Source: Lunularia cruciata
Lineage: Eukaryota > Streptophyta > Marchantiopsida > Lunulariales > Lunulariaceae
Reading direction: 5' to 3'
Assembly (NCBI GenBank): GCA_948567375.1
Contig: OX419757.1
Span: 22,562,732-22,626,731 of the forward strand
Length of the DNA: 64,000 nucleotides
Part shown: positions 33,800 through 46,852 of the stretch, piece after piece
Layout of the letters: each line of letters opens with the position of its first letter
Numbering within the stretch: position 1 is the stretch's first letter
The notes under the pieces: generated by a model
The model's database searches: none
Told to the model about the DNA's origin: nothing
Seen by the model: only the letters and a program-made list of their open reading frames with translations
Position numbers and translations under genes: made by a program

Positions 33800-35060
33800 G
33801 TCATTGGCCTTAGAGACTGGACCCGGAGCAAAGGGCACTCTTCCTCAAGAAGATGGGATTGTACCAGCTAAAACACAACATTTTGTTTAAGATGTGCAAA
33901 GACAAAGTACTTTGGAGATGCTTAGAGGCATACAAAGTCAGAGGAGTAATTGAGTCCTTACATTCAGAAGCAATTGGAGGACACTATGCCCTAAACAATA
34001 CTGTAATGAAGATTCTTTCCTCAAGGTACTGTGGCCTATAATGTATAATGATACTCACGCCTATATCCAAAGTTGTGATGCATGCGAGTGAACAAGAAAG
34101 CCAATGGCTACCACCCAATGTCCTTTGAAACCAATTTTGCTATTGGCTCCATTTGAGAAATGGAGCATTGATTTTGTGGATCCAATTCAAATGGTGACCC
34201 AATTCACAAGGAAGAGATATATCTTGGTGTGCACAGATTATGCTACCAAGATGGTTGAAGTCAAAGCAACTTCGAGAGATGATGTGGAAATAGTTGCAAA
34301 ATTTTTCTTCTGAAACATCATTTCACATTACAAATGTTCTTTGGAATTTGTCAGTGATTGGGGGACCTACTTTTTGAACTCCATGGTGGAAGCATTAACC
34401 AAGTACTTCCAAATAAAACATTGGAAGATGACTCCTTATAATCCAAAAGCAAATGGACTAACAGAGAAGGCCAATGGATTGTGATGCAAAATTTTGAATA
34501 AAGTATTAGTCAATTAAACCTATGACTGGGAAGCAAAGTTACGTGTAGCTTTGTGGGCATATAGAATGACTGAAACATTACCACCAAACAAATGCCTTAC
34601 TTCTTTACATATGAATTGAATCCTATACTACCAATTGAATTTGAAGTACCGACATATCAAATTTCCTATGAAGAATGATTATCGAAAGAAGAAAGCCAAG
34701 ATCTTTGGATCCATCAATTGATGTGGTTAGAGGAGAAAAGAGAAATTGCAACGCAAACCACAAAGGAGGTGCAAGGACAAAGGAAAGTCAAGCACAATAA
34801 GCAAACCAAGCCTGTTGCTATCTAGGAGGGTGATTTGATGTTGTTATATGACAATCACCAAATATGTTTTCCAGGCAAGTTTCATCCAAGGTGGATGGGG
34901 CCCTACCATACCATGCACATTTATGAAAATAGCTCTATTTAACTTGCAGACCTAGAGGGTAATCCTTTTGCCACTTGAGTAAATGGGTGGAGAGTTAGAA
35001 AATATTGGGCCGTGGACTCGGCCTTGTATAAAGAATCCAAAGTCAATGTTTACAAGGACA
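33800..35060 (+). pseudogene. Integrase of element F
   Basis: IESLHSEAIGGHYA marks the zinc domain region. CTDYATKMVEVKATSRDD (34230-34283) carries the first catalytic Asp. The second (SDWGTY) and the Glu (NGLTEKANG) are found in the following frames. LRP-type ends LLYDNHQICFPGKF and RWMGPY follow, then VNGWRVRKYW. Several stops and frameshifts. It ends just before the polypurine tract. Confidence 0.75.
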
Positions 35061-35066
35061 CTCACA

Positions 35067-35082
35067 TTTGAGGAAGGGAGTA
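35067..35082 (+). other. Polypurine tract of element F
   Basis: TTTGAGGAAGGGAGTA, equivalent to 11657-11672 in C, directly before the LTR start. Confidence 0.65.
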
Positions 35083-35090
35083 TATGGTAC

Positions 35091-35780
35091 TGTGAGCCGG
35101 CCTGTCTCTCACTCAAGATGAACCTTTGATGGCTATTATAGTAGCGCACCATGGACTAAGAAGGCAAAGAACCCCAACTCCATCATACTCCTCCAAGGCT
35201 AACACTTCAATACTCAAGACATTGCTCACTAGAGAACTCAATGAGAGAGAGATAGTTGCAAATGAAAGGATGATGAGTACTTTCTCACCCCTTGTTTATA
35301 TACTTGTGAAATAGTTACGCACCAAAGTTACTAATTACAGGAGCAACTCAAGTTACTAGGCTAAAAGTCAAGTCAAGTCAAAAAAGTAGAAAGGAATATC
35401 CATCCACATGGGCATATCTCACTAAGCATGTGATCTTATCTTGACCCAACCACTAAGTCAAGGATTCCTTCACATGGGCTATCCTTGGACTATAGAAGAA
35501 TCAAAAACAAAAAGGCTTGCGGGCCCAAGAGTTTTCAACTCTTTCCTCAAAGCCAAACACCTAGGAATAATACCAAGTCAACACACTAGAATCCAAATTG
35601 TGGTGCTCATCTTTTCCACTTCCTCTAAAGTAAGGTTCCCTCTATCTTAGCTATGACTAACTTTAGCTAATCATGACTAATATAGAACCATCCTTTATCT
35701 CCATATAAATAATATCTCTCAAGTACTTGTAATACCAAGCTAAATATCACAATACCACACACATGCACAAATAGGTGTTA
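35091..35780 (-). mobile_element. Solo LTR of family A in F 3' LTR
   Basis: A full-length reversed copy: TGTGAGCCGG on the left, GGTGTTA on the right. The left flank is GGTAC and the right flank GTACC, an almost perfect duplication around GTAC with one changed base at the end of the LTR. No internal sequence, so it is a solo LTR left by recombination. Its TATA (TATATAAACA, minus strand) is intact. Confidence 0.85.
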
Positions 35781-36153
35781 TTGTACCCACTTTTTTTTGT
35801 TTTATTTTGAAGAAAAAGTGTACAAAAAAAGTCATATTGAACCCAAATGGCATTGAAAGAAGAAGAATTGTGTCTTTGACTTGCAACCCAAAGTAAAGTG
35901 ACTTTGTGTCAAAACCAAAGTACTCAAATCAGACTTGGCCAGAGAAACCCAAAGTAAGAAAACTTTACCCCAAGGTGATCAACCCATGTAAAGATGACAA
36001 TACAACTTTCCTTTGGATTTTTCAATCAAGAAAGGACAGGTAAGAAAAGGCTAAGGTGCAAAAGACTAAATCTTGACAACACCATGATGAGCTCATGCAG
36101 AAGGTGTGAGCTTGAGTGAAGACTAATAGAAGATTGACCAATCAGTAAAGCAC

Positions 36154-36160
36154 TATAAAA
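36154..36160 (+). promoter_or_regulatory. TATA box of F 3' LTR
   Basis: TATAAAA, 34 bp before the LTR-ORF ATG at 36188. Confidence 0.6.
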
Positions 36161-36187
36161 TCAAAACTTCATTGAGGGGATTTTGAA

Positions 36188-38457
36188 ATGTCTTGCAAGT
36201 ATCCTAAGCCACTAAGTAGCAGACCCAAAGGAGTGCTTGTAGCAAAGCCAATTGAAAGTCTGATGTTTAACAGTTTTGAAGGAGTTAGGGTCTCAAGACC
36301 AAGAGATAATAGAATTATTTTTCAGCTACCCCGCATTAGAGATTGCACCATGCCAAAGAATGGTGAGAAGAAGATTCCGTTGCTTGCAATAAGAAGATCA
36401 AAGTGCTGAGTAGGCTTTGTATTACATTTTTTGCCTAGAACTAGAACTTGAGTTTTCTAGGGTTCATGGAAAAAGTAGTTGTGAGTGATTGTGAGGAAGG
36501 GCCTAAGACTATGGGGAAGGGAGGAACTCTAGCTCAATGGACAGAATTTGATTGGAGATTGGTGTTTGGAAGAGAGGCCGGTGAGGAAATTGTGGCTCTC
36601 CCTTCCCAAGGAGAGCCTACGGAGGAGACAGACAAAAATTTGGAATTCCTTCACTACACCGCATATGAAGAATGAGTATAAAGTTGATACCTATTGGGAC
36701 CCAGTTAGGCCAAGTATCATTGGGGTGATAATGGCTCTCTTCAAGCTGGATTGCATGATGTATGTGATGAAGCACCAAGCGGTGCTCTTTCATCAGATGT
36801 TTGTAGGATTGCCAATGAATTGGGCAAAGTGCTTTCATGCTATAGATGGTGTGGTGTTGGAGAGATCAAGTGTTGCTCCTCACTATTTGGTGCCATTTGC
36901 TGTGTATTTCTACTTTGGACTAAATCTGATGAAGGAGATTGAGCAAAAGAAGATGGTGTCTCACTTTCATCTAGACTTATACAAGGCTACAGATGAGCAG
37001 GAACAGAAACATATCCAACACATCCAAGACGATGCTGACAACAAGAACAAGAGTTCCATGCGGCAATCAATCATATGGAAGGAGGAGGAATCCTGTGCCA
37101 AGAATTGCCAAGCATGGAGTTAGAAGAGACCTTGGAGGCCAAGCTGAAGTCGGAGTTTCAGAAGGGTAGAAGACTGAGGAGTGTTCCTATTGCGGGTGCA
37201 GAAACAAGCAATGTAAGCCCAAGAGTGGAAAAGGGAGAGAGCTTGGATGATATGCTCTTGAGAGAGCAAAGGTTAAGACTTTGGAGTCAAGCTCCACTAG
37301 AAGTGAGGAGAGAAGAATTTGAGAGGTCAAGGGACTTTGATGGTGTAGAATATTTTTTGCAAGTAGTTTGTCCTTTGTTGTTGCAATTAAAGAAGAAGAG
37401 AGAAGAGTTGAAGAGAGATCACTCAAAAGTGAAATATGAATTTGCAATAGTGTAGTATATGAGTGAGGAAAGTTTGGAGCTAAGAAGAAAGTTAATCTGT
37501 GGAGAGCAAGAATTAGTAGAACTTAAGACTGAAGTAGAGCTCAAGAGGAAGAAGATTGAGAGCCTGACAGAGGACTTCATGAAGAGAGGCAAAGCCATGG
37601 CAAAGCAAGAGGAAGAAAGAAGGAATGGAGAAGATTAAGACTTTGAGGGCAGAAGTACATGACACGTGAGTGGAGGTCATTCACTTGAGATAATGGGGCA
37701 AGAGTTGGAGAGTTTGAAGACAAGTGTAGCAGAGAAAGAGCTTGGCATGGAGAGTTAGCTATGCAGAATTTAGAAGAAGAGCAATTGCAAGGTTTAGTCA
37801 AAGGAATGAAGGAGCAACTAAGTCAAAGTGTGAAGAGAAAGAAAGCTTTGAAGGCCAAGTTGGAAGGTGAAGTAAAGATGTATCATGAGGAGTTGTTAGC
37901 AAAGAGAGAGAAGTTGCAGATGCCAAAGGCAGGAGACAATTGACAAAGTAGTGGTAAGGGTGAAAGTAATGCTTGGAACAATGTCTGAGTGTCAATTGGA
38001 GAAATCAAGACTACACCATTTGAAGTTGTTGGTGTAGGGATGAGGAAGAAGAAAGCAAAAGACATCGAGTTGAATAAATTATTGATTCACTTAAGAGATC
38101 AAGTAGATAGGAAGATGTTAGAAGTAGGAGACAATGTGTGTCTCAAATTAGATTTACTACATTCAGAGGTAGAGAGACTTCAAAGTAGTGTGGAGGGAGA
38201 TTAGAAGTAGTAGACAATATAGTAGATGTAGGAGTGCAAGTGTCTTTAGATCAGTTATTTGAGATAGTAGAGAGGAATGGGTCAGAAGAAAAAGACATAG
38301 ATAGCTTACCCATGGTCTTAATTATAGAGTGTATGAAGAAGTGATAGAATCAATAGAAGGTGTAGTAGAAGAAGATAGACTTAAAGAAGGAGAAGTGATA
38401 GGAGGAACTAGAGCATGTTTGGAAGCCAAAGTCGAGGTAGACATTGGACCGGATTAG
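36188..38457 (+). pseudogene. LTR-ORF in F 3' LTR
   Basis: It starts MSCKYPKPLSSRPKG, followed by FEGVRVSRPRD and LPRIRDCTMP, then a short deletion. The domain continues LSFLGFMEKVVVSDCEEGP and EFDWRLVFGREAGEE, and after a frameshift KNEYKVDTYWDP, MYVMKHQAVLFHQMF, PMNWAKCFH and HYLVPFAVYFYFGLNL. The linker holds LPSMELEETLEAK, then FDGVEYFLQVVCPLLLQL. The coiled coil and LRDQVDRKMLEVGDNV follow, ending DIGPD. The protein differs a lot from the D copy but the same positions are conserved. Confidence 0.72.
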
Positions 38458-39439
38458 TTAACAATTTTGAGATTTGAAAAGGCAGATATGGAGAGGTGCA
38501 TTGTAATTTTGGATCTACAAGTTGGTAAAGTTGTTGTAGAATGGTATGTTAGATAGATAACTATCAAAGTGCTCAGCATGTTTAAAGGAAGCATTTGTAG
38601 TGTTTTGTTGTTCAGTATTCATAATTTTTGAAGATAGATAAAGCAAAGTGTTGAGTTTAGTGCTTGTTGCTTGAGCTTAATTCCAAGTATCAAGTTTGTG
38701 TGTGTATTTGTGAGTGTGTGGATAATTTCAAATTGCAAATCATTATTTTTTTTGGATGTTAGATTCTGCAGCCTTGATCTTCATTTTGTGTGTTTGATCC
38801 TAAGTGAAGTGCAATCGAGGCAATGCCTTGATAGATCTGCAAGGAATTGTTGTGTTGGTAGTATTCTGCATTTGCAAGTGCAGCATAAGTTTGATGTGAA
38901 GCAATTTTGATCAAGGAAGTTGTGCCTTTATTGGAGGGGTGGAACACAATTCTGAGGTGAAGTCATTTTATAATGAAGAAGCCATCTTTAGGAGAATCTG
39001 AATCATCACAATCAAGATTTGTTTGGACAGAATTTGATGGAGTTGTGATTATGTGTGTATAATTTGTGATTAGATTGCAAGTTAGTGATTGTAACTCTCT
39101 TTTGGGTGTAGTTTCTACCTGAGAGATTAAAGAAGAAATCAAGAAGAACCACATTGTTACTATTTTCTTTGTATTCAACCATTTTTGACTCATATCTCTG
39201 TGGGAACAAACTTTTACTTGCTGATTACCACAAAAGCGATACTTGTTGAGTTATCATAACAAGATCAAGCTCTATATGCAGGTGCAGGTAGAGGTCAAGG
39301 CCATGGATGTGTTTTTGGATCTGAAACTGTTAAACACAATGGTAATGGTAGAGGTGTTTGTGGACATGAGCATCACCTCCAAGGCATTACCAAATCTATG
39401 GACTGGCCCAGCCACAACAGTCAAGATTTGAATGGAGCA

Positions 39440-40520
39440 AAGGCTACATTCCCCCCTGTATTGTTACCATTGGGGTGCAAAAGGTCACTATGCTCATGAC
39501 TATCACAAGCAGTAGCAGTAGCAACAACAACAATACCATAATAATGGTTGAGGCTATGTTGCTCAACAAAATTTTATAGCCTATGTTTTGACAATTATGA
39601 TGATCTTGAAGAAGAGAGTCTATTGACAATGACTAATGTCATGAGGACTATGATGCGGCCTACTGAGGAGTGGTATGTTGATTCTAGAGCTAGAAATCAC
39701 ATGAAAGCCAATCAAGATTGGTTCAATCATCTCAAACTAGTTCAACATCCCACTGTGGTTGTTACAAGTGATGATACCCCACATCAAATCACTCATAAGG
39801 GTAAAGTGCCTATTGCTACATTGAAGTCCAAGATTTATATATTACATGATGTTCTCTTTGTACCCATCATCATTTGCAATCTTGTCTCAATTACCCAACT
39901 GGTAGAGTATGGTCATCAGAATCTTTTTTAATCTATGTGGTTGTATGATTCATAGTATCACTAAATATAGAGTGATAGTTATTGGGACTAGATGTGGTAG
40001 GTTGTTCAAACTAGACATCATAATGGCATAGATTCAGCTAGCAATGTATAGATAGTATGGACCAAAAGTGACTAATATGCAGATTTGGCATAAGCACCTT
40101 AGCCACTTGAATGTCCAAAAGCTCAAGAATGTACCAAACACTACTGTAGTTTAGGGCTTAAACCCTAACCCCCTAAACCTAAGTCTTCCAAATTTTACAT
40201 TTAGTGATCATGCAAAGATTTGCCACACTTGTCAATTTAGAAAATAGGTTAGGCAGCCCTTTACCCAATAAGGAAAACATGCCACCAAACTCCTTGAGTT
40301 GGTGCATAGTGATGTATGGCTAGCTTTGACATCCAACTTGAATAGTTCTCAATACTTTGTGTCCTTAGATGATTTCTCCACCCCAGATTTCTTGGCAAAA
40401 GGCATTGTGTTTGTATTTTACCTAATAAACAAATGTCCATCTATAGCAATCCCTTTTTTCATCCCAACAAAGGTGTTACAAGCAATAAGCCAGATCTTTT
40501 CCATCTAAAAATTATTGGTT
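39440..40520 (+). pseudogene. copia gag end, protease and integrase start
   Basis: A damaged zinc knuckle CYHWGAKGHYAHDY is followed by a clean 127-codon run holding WYVDSRARNHMKANQDWF (copia protease; active site DSG changed to DSR). Next comes the pre-integrase region WHKHLSHLNVQKLK with CHTCQFRK, then HSDVWLALTSN...YFVSLDDFS with the first integrase Asp. After DDFS the frame jumps to LAKGIVFVFYLINKCPS, the end of the core, so about 200 codons are deleted. The match continues across LTR G. Confidence 0.8.
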
Positions 40521-40526
40521 GTGTGT

Positions 40527-42421
40527 TGTGGTACCCACATTTTTTATTTTGGATGAGTTTTGAAGAAGAAGTGCCTTGTTGAAACCAAATTGAAACCAAA
40601 TGGAGAAGAAATGAGTGGAAAAGTGTGTTTTGATCAAGCTCAAGGGAGTAGACTTTTGTTATAGGAAGAAGTACTTGGACTGGATCAAACCCAAAGAAGC
40701 TTACTTCGTATCAGAGGAGGGAAAAACTCAGACCAGACGCCGAAGGAGGGTTTCTTCGTATTGAAATGAAGGTTACAAGTCAGGAATACTACGGGGACCA
40801 TATCTCAATGACCACAAGTCCAAATCAAGTGTGCTATATTTACTTGAAAGCGTCTCGTTCAGTGCTTTCCATTGCCACCAAAATTGCAAAGTTTGGAGGT
40901 GTGTAGAAGAAGTTACAAGCATTTGAAGTTTTGGGAGTAGATGTACAAAGTAGTTTGGTGTCTTTGGGTCAATGTGACTTTGGACTTCGTACTTCGGACT
41001 TCGGGTTTACATGACTTTGCCTCAAGACTAAGATGACCAACTAAATCCGAGGTAGCTAGACCTCGGAGTGCACTAAAAGTGACTTCAAGAATCTTACAGG
41101 AAACATTAGAGGAAGTTAGAGTAAGGAAAGAAGATATTTAGGATACCCATGTCTTCAATTTTAGTTTTGATTGAAGATAAGATAAAATTAGAGGAGAAAT
41201 AGCAGTAGTGAATAAACCCAAAGTGCAGGATCAGATAGTAGGTGTCTTTGGGTCAGTTACATGAGTAATTGGGTGAAAGTGGGTTACAAATTGAAGGTAT
41301 AGATAGTGTATTCATGTTTTAAATTACAATTCTTGATGATGACATAGTAGAATTAGCAAAAGAATTGATAGTAGTTAAACCCAAAGTAGATGAAGTAGGA
41401 GTGCAGATGTCTTTGGAGTTACCATTGGAGACATTAGAGAAGAATGGGTCAGCAAATAAGGAGTTAGATAGATTATCCACTAGTGAAATGTCATATCAGG
41501 AAAGAGAACTATTAGATCTGGTAGAAGATTTAGGAGTTATGAAACCCGAGGATAGAGTAGTAGGAAGTAAAGTTACTTTGGGTTTGGGTTTGAAAGATGA
41601 AGAAGAAGTAGACATCAAATCGGATTAGTAACCGATTGGAGATTTGAAGAGGCAAATATGAAGAGGTGCATTGTCATTTCAAATCTACAGGTTTGTAGAA
41701 TCATAAGGAAGAGATGCATTAGGAAGATACATGTCGATTGTTTCACTACTTAAGAGTGGCATTTGCAGTATTATGTTGTTCAATGCTCATAATACCGAGA
41801 ATAGATAAAGCAAAGTGTTGTGAAGCAGCGCTCGTTGCTTGAGGTTAATTCCGAGTATTAGCTTTGCAATTGTGTTTGTGAGTGTGTGAAGAAATTCAAA
41901 GTGCAAGTCAGTGTGTTTGTTGGATGTTGGATTCTGCAGCCTTGATCTTCATTCTATGTGTTTGATCTTAAGTGAAGTGCAATCAAAGCAATGCCTTGAT
42001 AGATCTGAGAGGAATTGTAGTGTTGGTAGTATTCTGCATTTGTGAGTGCAGTACAAAGTTGATGTGGCAATTTCGATCAAGGAAGTTGTGCTTTTAGTGG
42101 AGGAGTGGAACACAATTCTGAGGCGAATACATTTTGTAGTGAAGTGTTGTTTTTGAGAGAGCCTAAATCATCACAATCAAGATTGTTTGGAAAGATTTGA
42201 TGGAGTTGTGATTAAGGAGTGTTAATTTGTGACAAAACTGTGAATCAGTGCTTGTTACTCTCTTCTAGGTGTGGTTTCTACCAGAGAGATTAAAGACGCA
42301 ACCAAGAAGAACTACATGTTACTGTTTGACTTTCTATTTAGACATTTCTGACTCGTATCTCTGCGGGAACAAACTTTACTTACCCGATTACCGCAAAAGT
42401 GATATTTGCCGGATTGTCACA
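40527..42421 (+). mobile_element. Solo LTR G of the C/F superfamily (1895 bp)
   Basis: It starts TGTGGTACCC and ends GGATTGTCACA, flanked by perfect TGTGT on both sides (40522-40526, 42422-42426). The interrupted copia frame reads through when it is removed (IGCV joined to FVNILDKNCSKLGPKAM). It lacks the globular domain of the LTR-ORF and keeps only its acidic end (41365-41628) plus the conserved noncoding tail. A second half-length LTR type, or an internal deletion. Confidence 0.88.
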
Positions 42422-42426
42422 TGTGT

Positions 42427-43450
42427 GCTTTGTGAACATTTTGGATAAAAATTGCAGCAAGCTGGGCCCAAAGCTATGCACTATATATTCTTAGACTCTC
42501 TAGGCAAAGGGCTATAGATAATACAATCCCTCTACGCAAACATTGTATGTATCTTGGGATGTTGTATTTGATGAGGAGAAGGCTTGGTATGCACCACTTG
42601 AGCCTATTCTTGCTCCTCAATTGCTTGCCAAGAAGTAACATGTTGATAAAACAATAGAATCCAATTTTGAAGGTAGTAGAGCAATAGAAGTTTTAGATAT
42701 ACAGTACATGTGGTCTAGTAGAGAGTGCCATAGACCAAAGTCTGACTCATAACCTAGCAATAGTGCATTTTTTAATGCTTGCATTTTAGATTACCCTAGG
42801 GATGCCACAAGTGCAATGGCAGATGCACAAGAGCATGGAATTGATTATGATAAGGCATTTAGTCTTGTTGCATTTAGGCTTAGATGGCTACTATTCAAAC
42901 AATAGTAGTAGTAGCAACTAGTAAGTGCTAAAAGTTGCATTAGATGGATGTGAAGAATGCCTTCTTGAATGGAGATCTTCAAGAAGAGGTGTATATGGTG
43001 CAACTATCTATGTATGAAGACTCAAACTCTATTAGCTCAAGTGTATTGGTTGTAGAAGGCCTTATATGGACTCAAGCAAGGTCATAGAGCTTGGTATGGT
43101 AAAATCATTGGTGTTTTGCAAGAACTTGGGTTCAAAGTGTGTGATTTAAACTCCTCACTCTATGTGTTGATTACATCAACTTGTTCCATTGTCAGTACAA
43201 TCTATGTGGATAATTTGGTATTGATTAGGAGTTGTGAAAAGCAGATTCAGCAAATTAAGCATAGATTGTATATTGAGTTTGAGATGAAGGTCTTGGGGAA
43301 GTTAAGATACTTTCCTACAATAAATTTGATCAAGGATGGTGAAGCTACGTGGCTATTGTAGCAATGGTATTCTATTAACATGCTTGCTTAGTATGATATG
43401 AAAAATTGTCGTGTTGTGGTTTACATAACTAGTGAAAAAGGAGTGAGTAT
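42427..43450 (+). pseudogene. copia linker and reverse transcriptase
   Basis: FVNILDKNCSKLGPKAM and a SWDVVFDEEKAW-type segment are the link after integrase. RT has MDVKNAFLNGDLQEEVYM (catalytic Asp, about 42945), ALYGLKQGHRAWY, then a clean run with TIYVDNLVLI (YVDD changed to YVDN, 43198-43227) and EFEMKVLGKLRYF. Stops are frequent. RNase H is not seen after about 43450. Confidence 0.82.
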
Positions 43451-45778
43451 AGTTTACCTCCACATTATTGGAGTAGATTGTAGGATGGATCCCACGGTTG
43501 AGCTATTGTCATGTGAGCAATCTAATGTACAATGTATACAATTGGCCATAAGGATTATGATCTTTTCCTTTAAGAGCTCTTATGTATATAGGTGGTAGTG
43601 AGTTGATAGGCAAGGGGTGTGTTTTACATTGAAAACTCTCAAGTGGGAGGAGGAAGTGGGGAGTGAGAGTTGTAGCAAAGCATGGACGCTAAAGCATTGG
43701 AGGGAGTATTTGAGTAAGAGATTTCCTATGATCCCAATCTGCCACTCCCTAATCCATTTCTTATCAGGATTTAGATTCTACACCCTAATGAACTTTGGTG
43801 TTGGATGATAGTCCAATTTGGGCCATCGTTCATGGAGTCGGTGATGGGAACCTTGGACCCAATTGTTCTTCCTCTGCTTACTTGTGATTAGGTCTAGGAC
43901 TTGAAAATATATGTACTCTTATAGATGAAGGAAAACTTAATCTCATTCAATGGCTTCAAGTTGGAGTTGTGGGATCTATTTACAAGAAAAAGAACCAAAT
44001 GCAAAAAGAACTAAATGACAAAAAATGCAAGTGATTGGGTCCTAAGAGGAGAAGTCTGGAGTTTTTTGAGCATCAATGGAGTTAGGGGAGTGTATCCAAG
44101 GAGCCAAGACCAAAGTTAAAGAGAAGATATAACAGGCTATTATTTGGAGACAAAAAAAGAGTGATTTGACCAAAATATTTTAGGGATGTGATTGTCTAAA
44201 TTGAGAGGGCTAGAATTCATACTTAGTGCAAAAACTAGACAATTTGGAAAGCTTCATGACATATTTTGGCAATCAGTCAAAGGTATTTAAGAGCAAACAA
44301 AGCTTTTGTAGTGTTATGTGCAAGAAAATTTAGTTTTGGATCAACCTCAAATTAGATCTGGTTGCTTGAAGTTGGAGCTCTAGAAAGTAAGGTGTTGGAG
44401 ATAAGATAATGATAAGGTTTAGAATTTTGATCACTTCCCAAGTTATGGTTTGAATTAGGTTATGAAAATTTCCAGCATTGTTGGCAGTTAGGTCTTTCAC
44501 CTTTATGCAAATGTTTCATTTGAATTCCTCAAATAGAGAATTTAGGGTCTTGGACCAAGCATATCTAGGTCTATAGAGCTCACAAGTTAGCCCAACTCAA
44601 GAATTGATCCATATTTAGAGATTGGGGTTGGATAGGGATTCCAAAATTTGTAGGCACAAGAGCACAACCAACTATTATGAACATTTTTTTGGCTTTGGGT
44701 CCCTGGAGAGTGAGATTTGATACAATAAGTTCTATTGAAAATATTATTGTAAGCTCGATAGAGCATTTCTATCTTCAATCATGATTGAATGTCAATTCTC
44801 CCATTTTTGTGACCAAGATTAAAGATTTAAGGTTTCTTAAGTGTTGTGAGGACTGTGTGTACCTCTGATCCAAAGATCTGGGGAAATTTGCCAAAAACTA
44901 GGAGCAACCCTCAATTAGGGATTTCTAATTTGGGTGGGAACTACAAAAATTGGCCAAGTTTGAGAGCTTGTCAAGGGAGCTGCAATGGTCAGATTGTGGA
45001 TTGCTTTATACCATTAGAAAGATTTTTTTGCATGCCTTTTATTGAGCTCTAGATCATCTGTAACACACAAGAATTATTCTTGTCTGAGTTGCACAGAGTT
45101 TTCCCAAAAAAGACAATAAAATTCCCCAAATTGGTTTGGAAGTTGGAGTTTATCTTGGAAGAAACTTGGACTATAGATTGAAAATAGTTTGAGAATAGGG
45201 TAATTGGCTCTAAAGCTGATTTCCACCAAAGCATGGAGAGTTGTTGTGAATTCTTGTGGTTGGATCCTCTCCGTGCTTGCATGCTTGGTTGTACATCCAA
45301 TTGGCTTGGATTGGTGTATGGGCATTGCACTTAGATTTTGTCCTTCTATGAGTGAAATGTATTTCTCCTTAGTAATGCTGGGAGTGCTGACCATCAAACC
45401 AAGAGTGTGTGTTATGATGGCAGGTTATGTTGCTCATTGCTACCCTACTTGGTAGAAGGAATATTAGAAACAAGAGTGGAGGGTTCCGATGGTTGGGTAA
45501 CACACATGCTCAAACTAGTATTGACATATGTACATACAACCTTTGATCCATAACCTCCATAGCTAGGCACCTTGTGTGTTCCCAAAGAGAGAAAGGTGAA
45601 GTACAACAACGTGCATATTGGTTGGTATCATGGGTTATTGATGGCCACCAATAACTTACTAGATAGACTTTGTGGGAAGTAAGATCCCTTAAAAATTTCC
45701 CACCATATTCATTAGAAGGGCATATCTTTAAGACTACAATAATTTCTTCAAGATTGATGCAACATCAAAGCACTTGGT
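43451..45778. other. 2.3 kb with no recognised feature
   Basis: No long frame, no RT/gag motif, no LTR ends and no match to other parts of the window that I can see. Base use is similar to its surroundings. It may be old repeat DNA decayed beyond recognition or intergenic DNA. Confidence 0.5.
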
Positions 45779-46852
45779 CTACTCCCATCCAATAAAGATC
45801 TCCTTGTAGATGAAAGGAAAAGTTGACATATGAAAGCTCTTATAGTTTGTTTGGAGTAAATAAGACGGCCATTTTCTTGTAGATAAGTAATGTTTAATTT
45901 CATCCATCAAAGCTAATTGATTTTCCACCATGTCTTGTCCATAGAAGAGATGGAAAACTATAGGATCAATGTTGAGAGAACTTTCTATAGGATCTCCAAG
46001 AATGTGGGACAAGAAATATGCATTATTTTGAGACTTGCCAAGATGATATTCTACCATGAAGGACAATTTCTAGAGGAGTAACATCCATCATGCAAGTTGT
46101 CTTGCATAACACAGGATTTTAATTAGGTACTTGAGAGCTTTGTGTTCCACAAGGAACACAAAATTGTTACTCTAAAGTTTGTGTTGAAATTTTTACACAT
46201 CATGTTGAGGCACCATTTGGTAGTAGAGTAGTTTTGTTTTGTAGAGTTGAGTTGTTAGCTAGCATAATAGATGGGAGTTTCTCATTGTTGCTCATTATAT
46301 TATGCTAGGACAATAGCTATTGCCATGTTTGAGGTATCCGTGAAGATGTGAAAAGTGATTTCTTAATTGGGTGCTCTAAGAATAAGAGCAATTGCCAACT
46401 TTAGTTTCAATGTCTTGAAAGCCATGGTACATTGTTTGGTCCACAAAAATTCCACTATGGAGCTTAGTAGGGTAGTTGGATTGGTAGCTATCTTAGCATA
46501 CATATGGACATACCGGTGGTAATATCCCATATAGCCTTAGTAGCATCTAAGTACACAAATTTTTTGGGTACAAGCAATTGCAGAATGCCTTGGATTTTCT
46601 TTAGATCTACCATGATGCCATTCTCACATACCAAGTGGTCCAAGAAAGGCCTACACAACACAAAAAATAAAATTTTTTAAGGATTCAAGGAAATCTTGAC
46701 ATGCCGGTAGATAGGTAAAATTGCACATAAAGCCTAAACATGGGTAGTATGGGAACTACATATGCACAATTCATTGCGATAGAGCTGCAATTCCTTTTGT
46801 ACTTCCCCAAAGGAGTTCATCATGTATTGTTGACACATTGCAAGAGCATACT
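45779..46852 (-). pseudogene. Gypsy RT and RNase H fragment, minus strand
   Basis: Read on the minus strand from 46852: a damaged FGLxxAxxxFQxMMN-like stretch (AMCQQYMMNSFGEVQ), then PFLDHLVCENGIMVDLKKIQGIL as in the RT thumb. It ends in SFMVEYHLGKSQNNAYFLSHI, the RNase H end that precedes integrase in gypsy elements. Many stops. LTR I begins exactly where it ends, so it was probably the target of that insertion. Confidence 0.65.

Larger units (their letters stand above)
1123..39258 (+). mobile_element. Element F: older Ty3/gypsy element hosting A, C and other insertions
   Basis: 5' LTR pieces 1123-2205 and 25670-27182, PBS 27190, gag 27262-31975 (interrupted), RT/RNase H/integrase 32150-35060, PPT 35067, 3' LTR 35083-39258. 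It is the same superfamily as C and D but a different branch. The protease is missing by deletion. Its 5' end lies outside the window. The base after its 3' LTR starts ACAAG, the expected right target duplication. Confidence 0.82.
35083..39258 (+). repeat. 3' LTR of element F, interrupted by a solo LTR
   Basis: It starts TATGGTAC (TGTGGTACC in relatives), is split at once by an A-family LTR (35091-35780) and resumes GTACCCAC at 35783. It ends GAGTTATCATA at 39258, a mutated GGGTTGTCACA. About 3.48 kb without the insert. It contains a TATA at 36154, the LTR-ORF at 36188-38457 and the conserved noncoding tail. Confidence 0.85.
39259..43450 (+). mobile_element. Element H: decayed Ty1/copia element
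   Basis: The order is gag knuckle, protease, integrase, then RT, which is the copia order (integrase before RT). It starts at the edge of F, so F probably inserted in it. LTRs are not seen. It is split by solo LTR G (40527-42421). Most of the integrase core and the RNase H are missing. Confidence 0.8.

Noticed and set aside
44846-45397. Weak frames on both strands in the unassigned region
   Set aside because: Short, overlapping, with no domain pattern; nothing supports a host gene.
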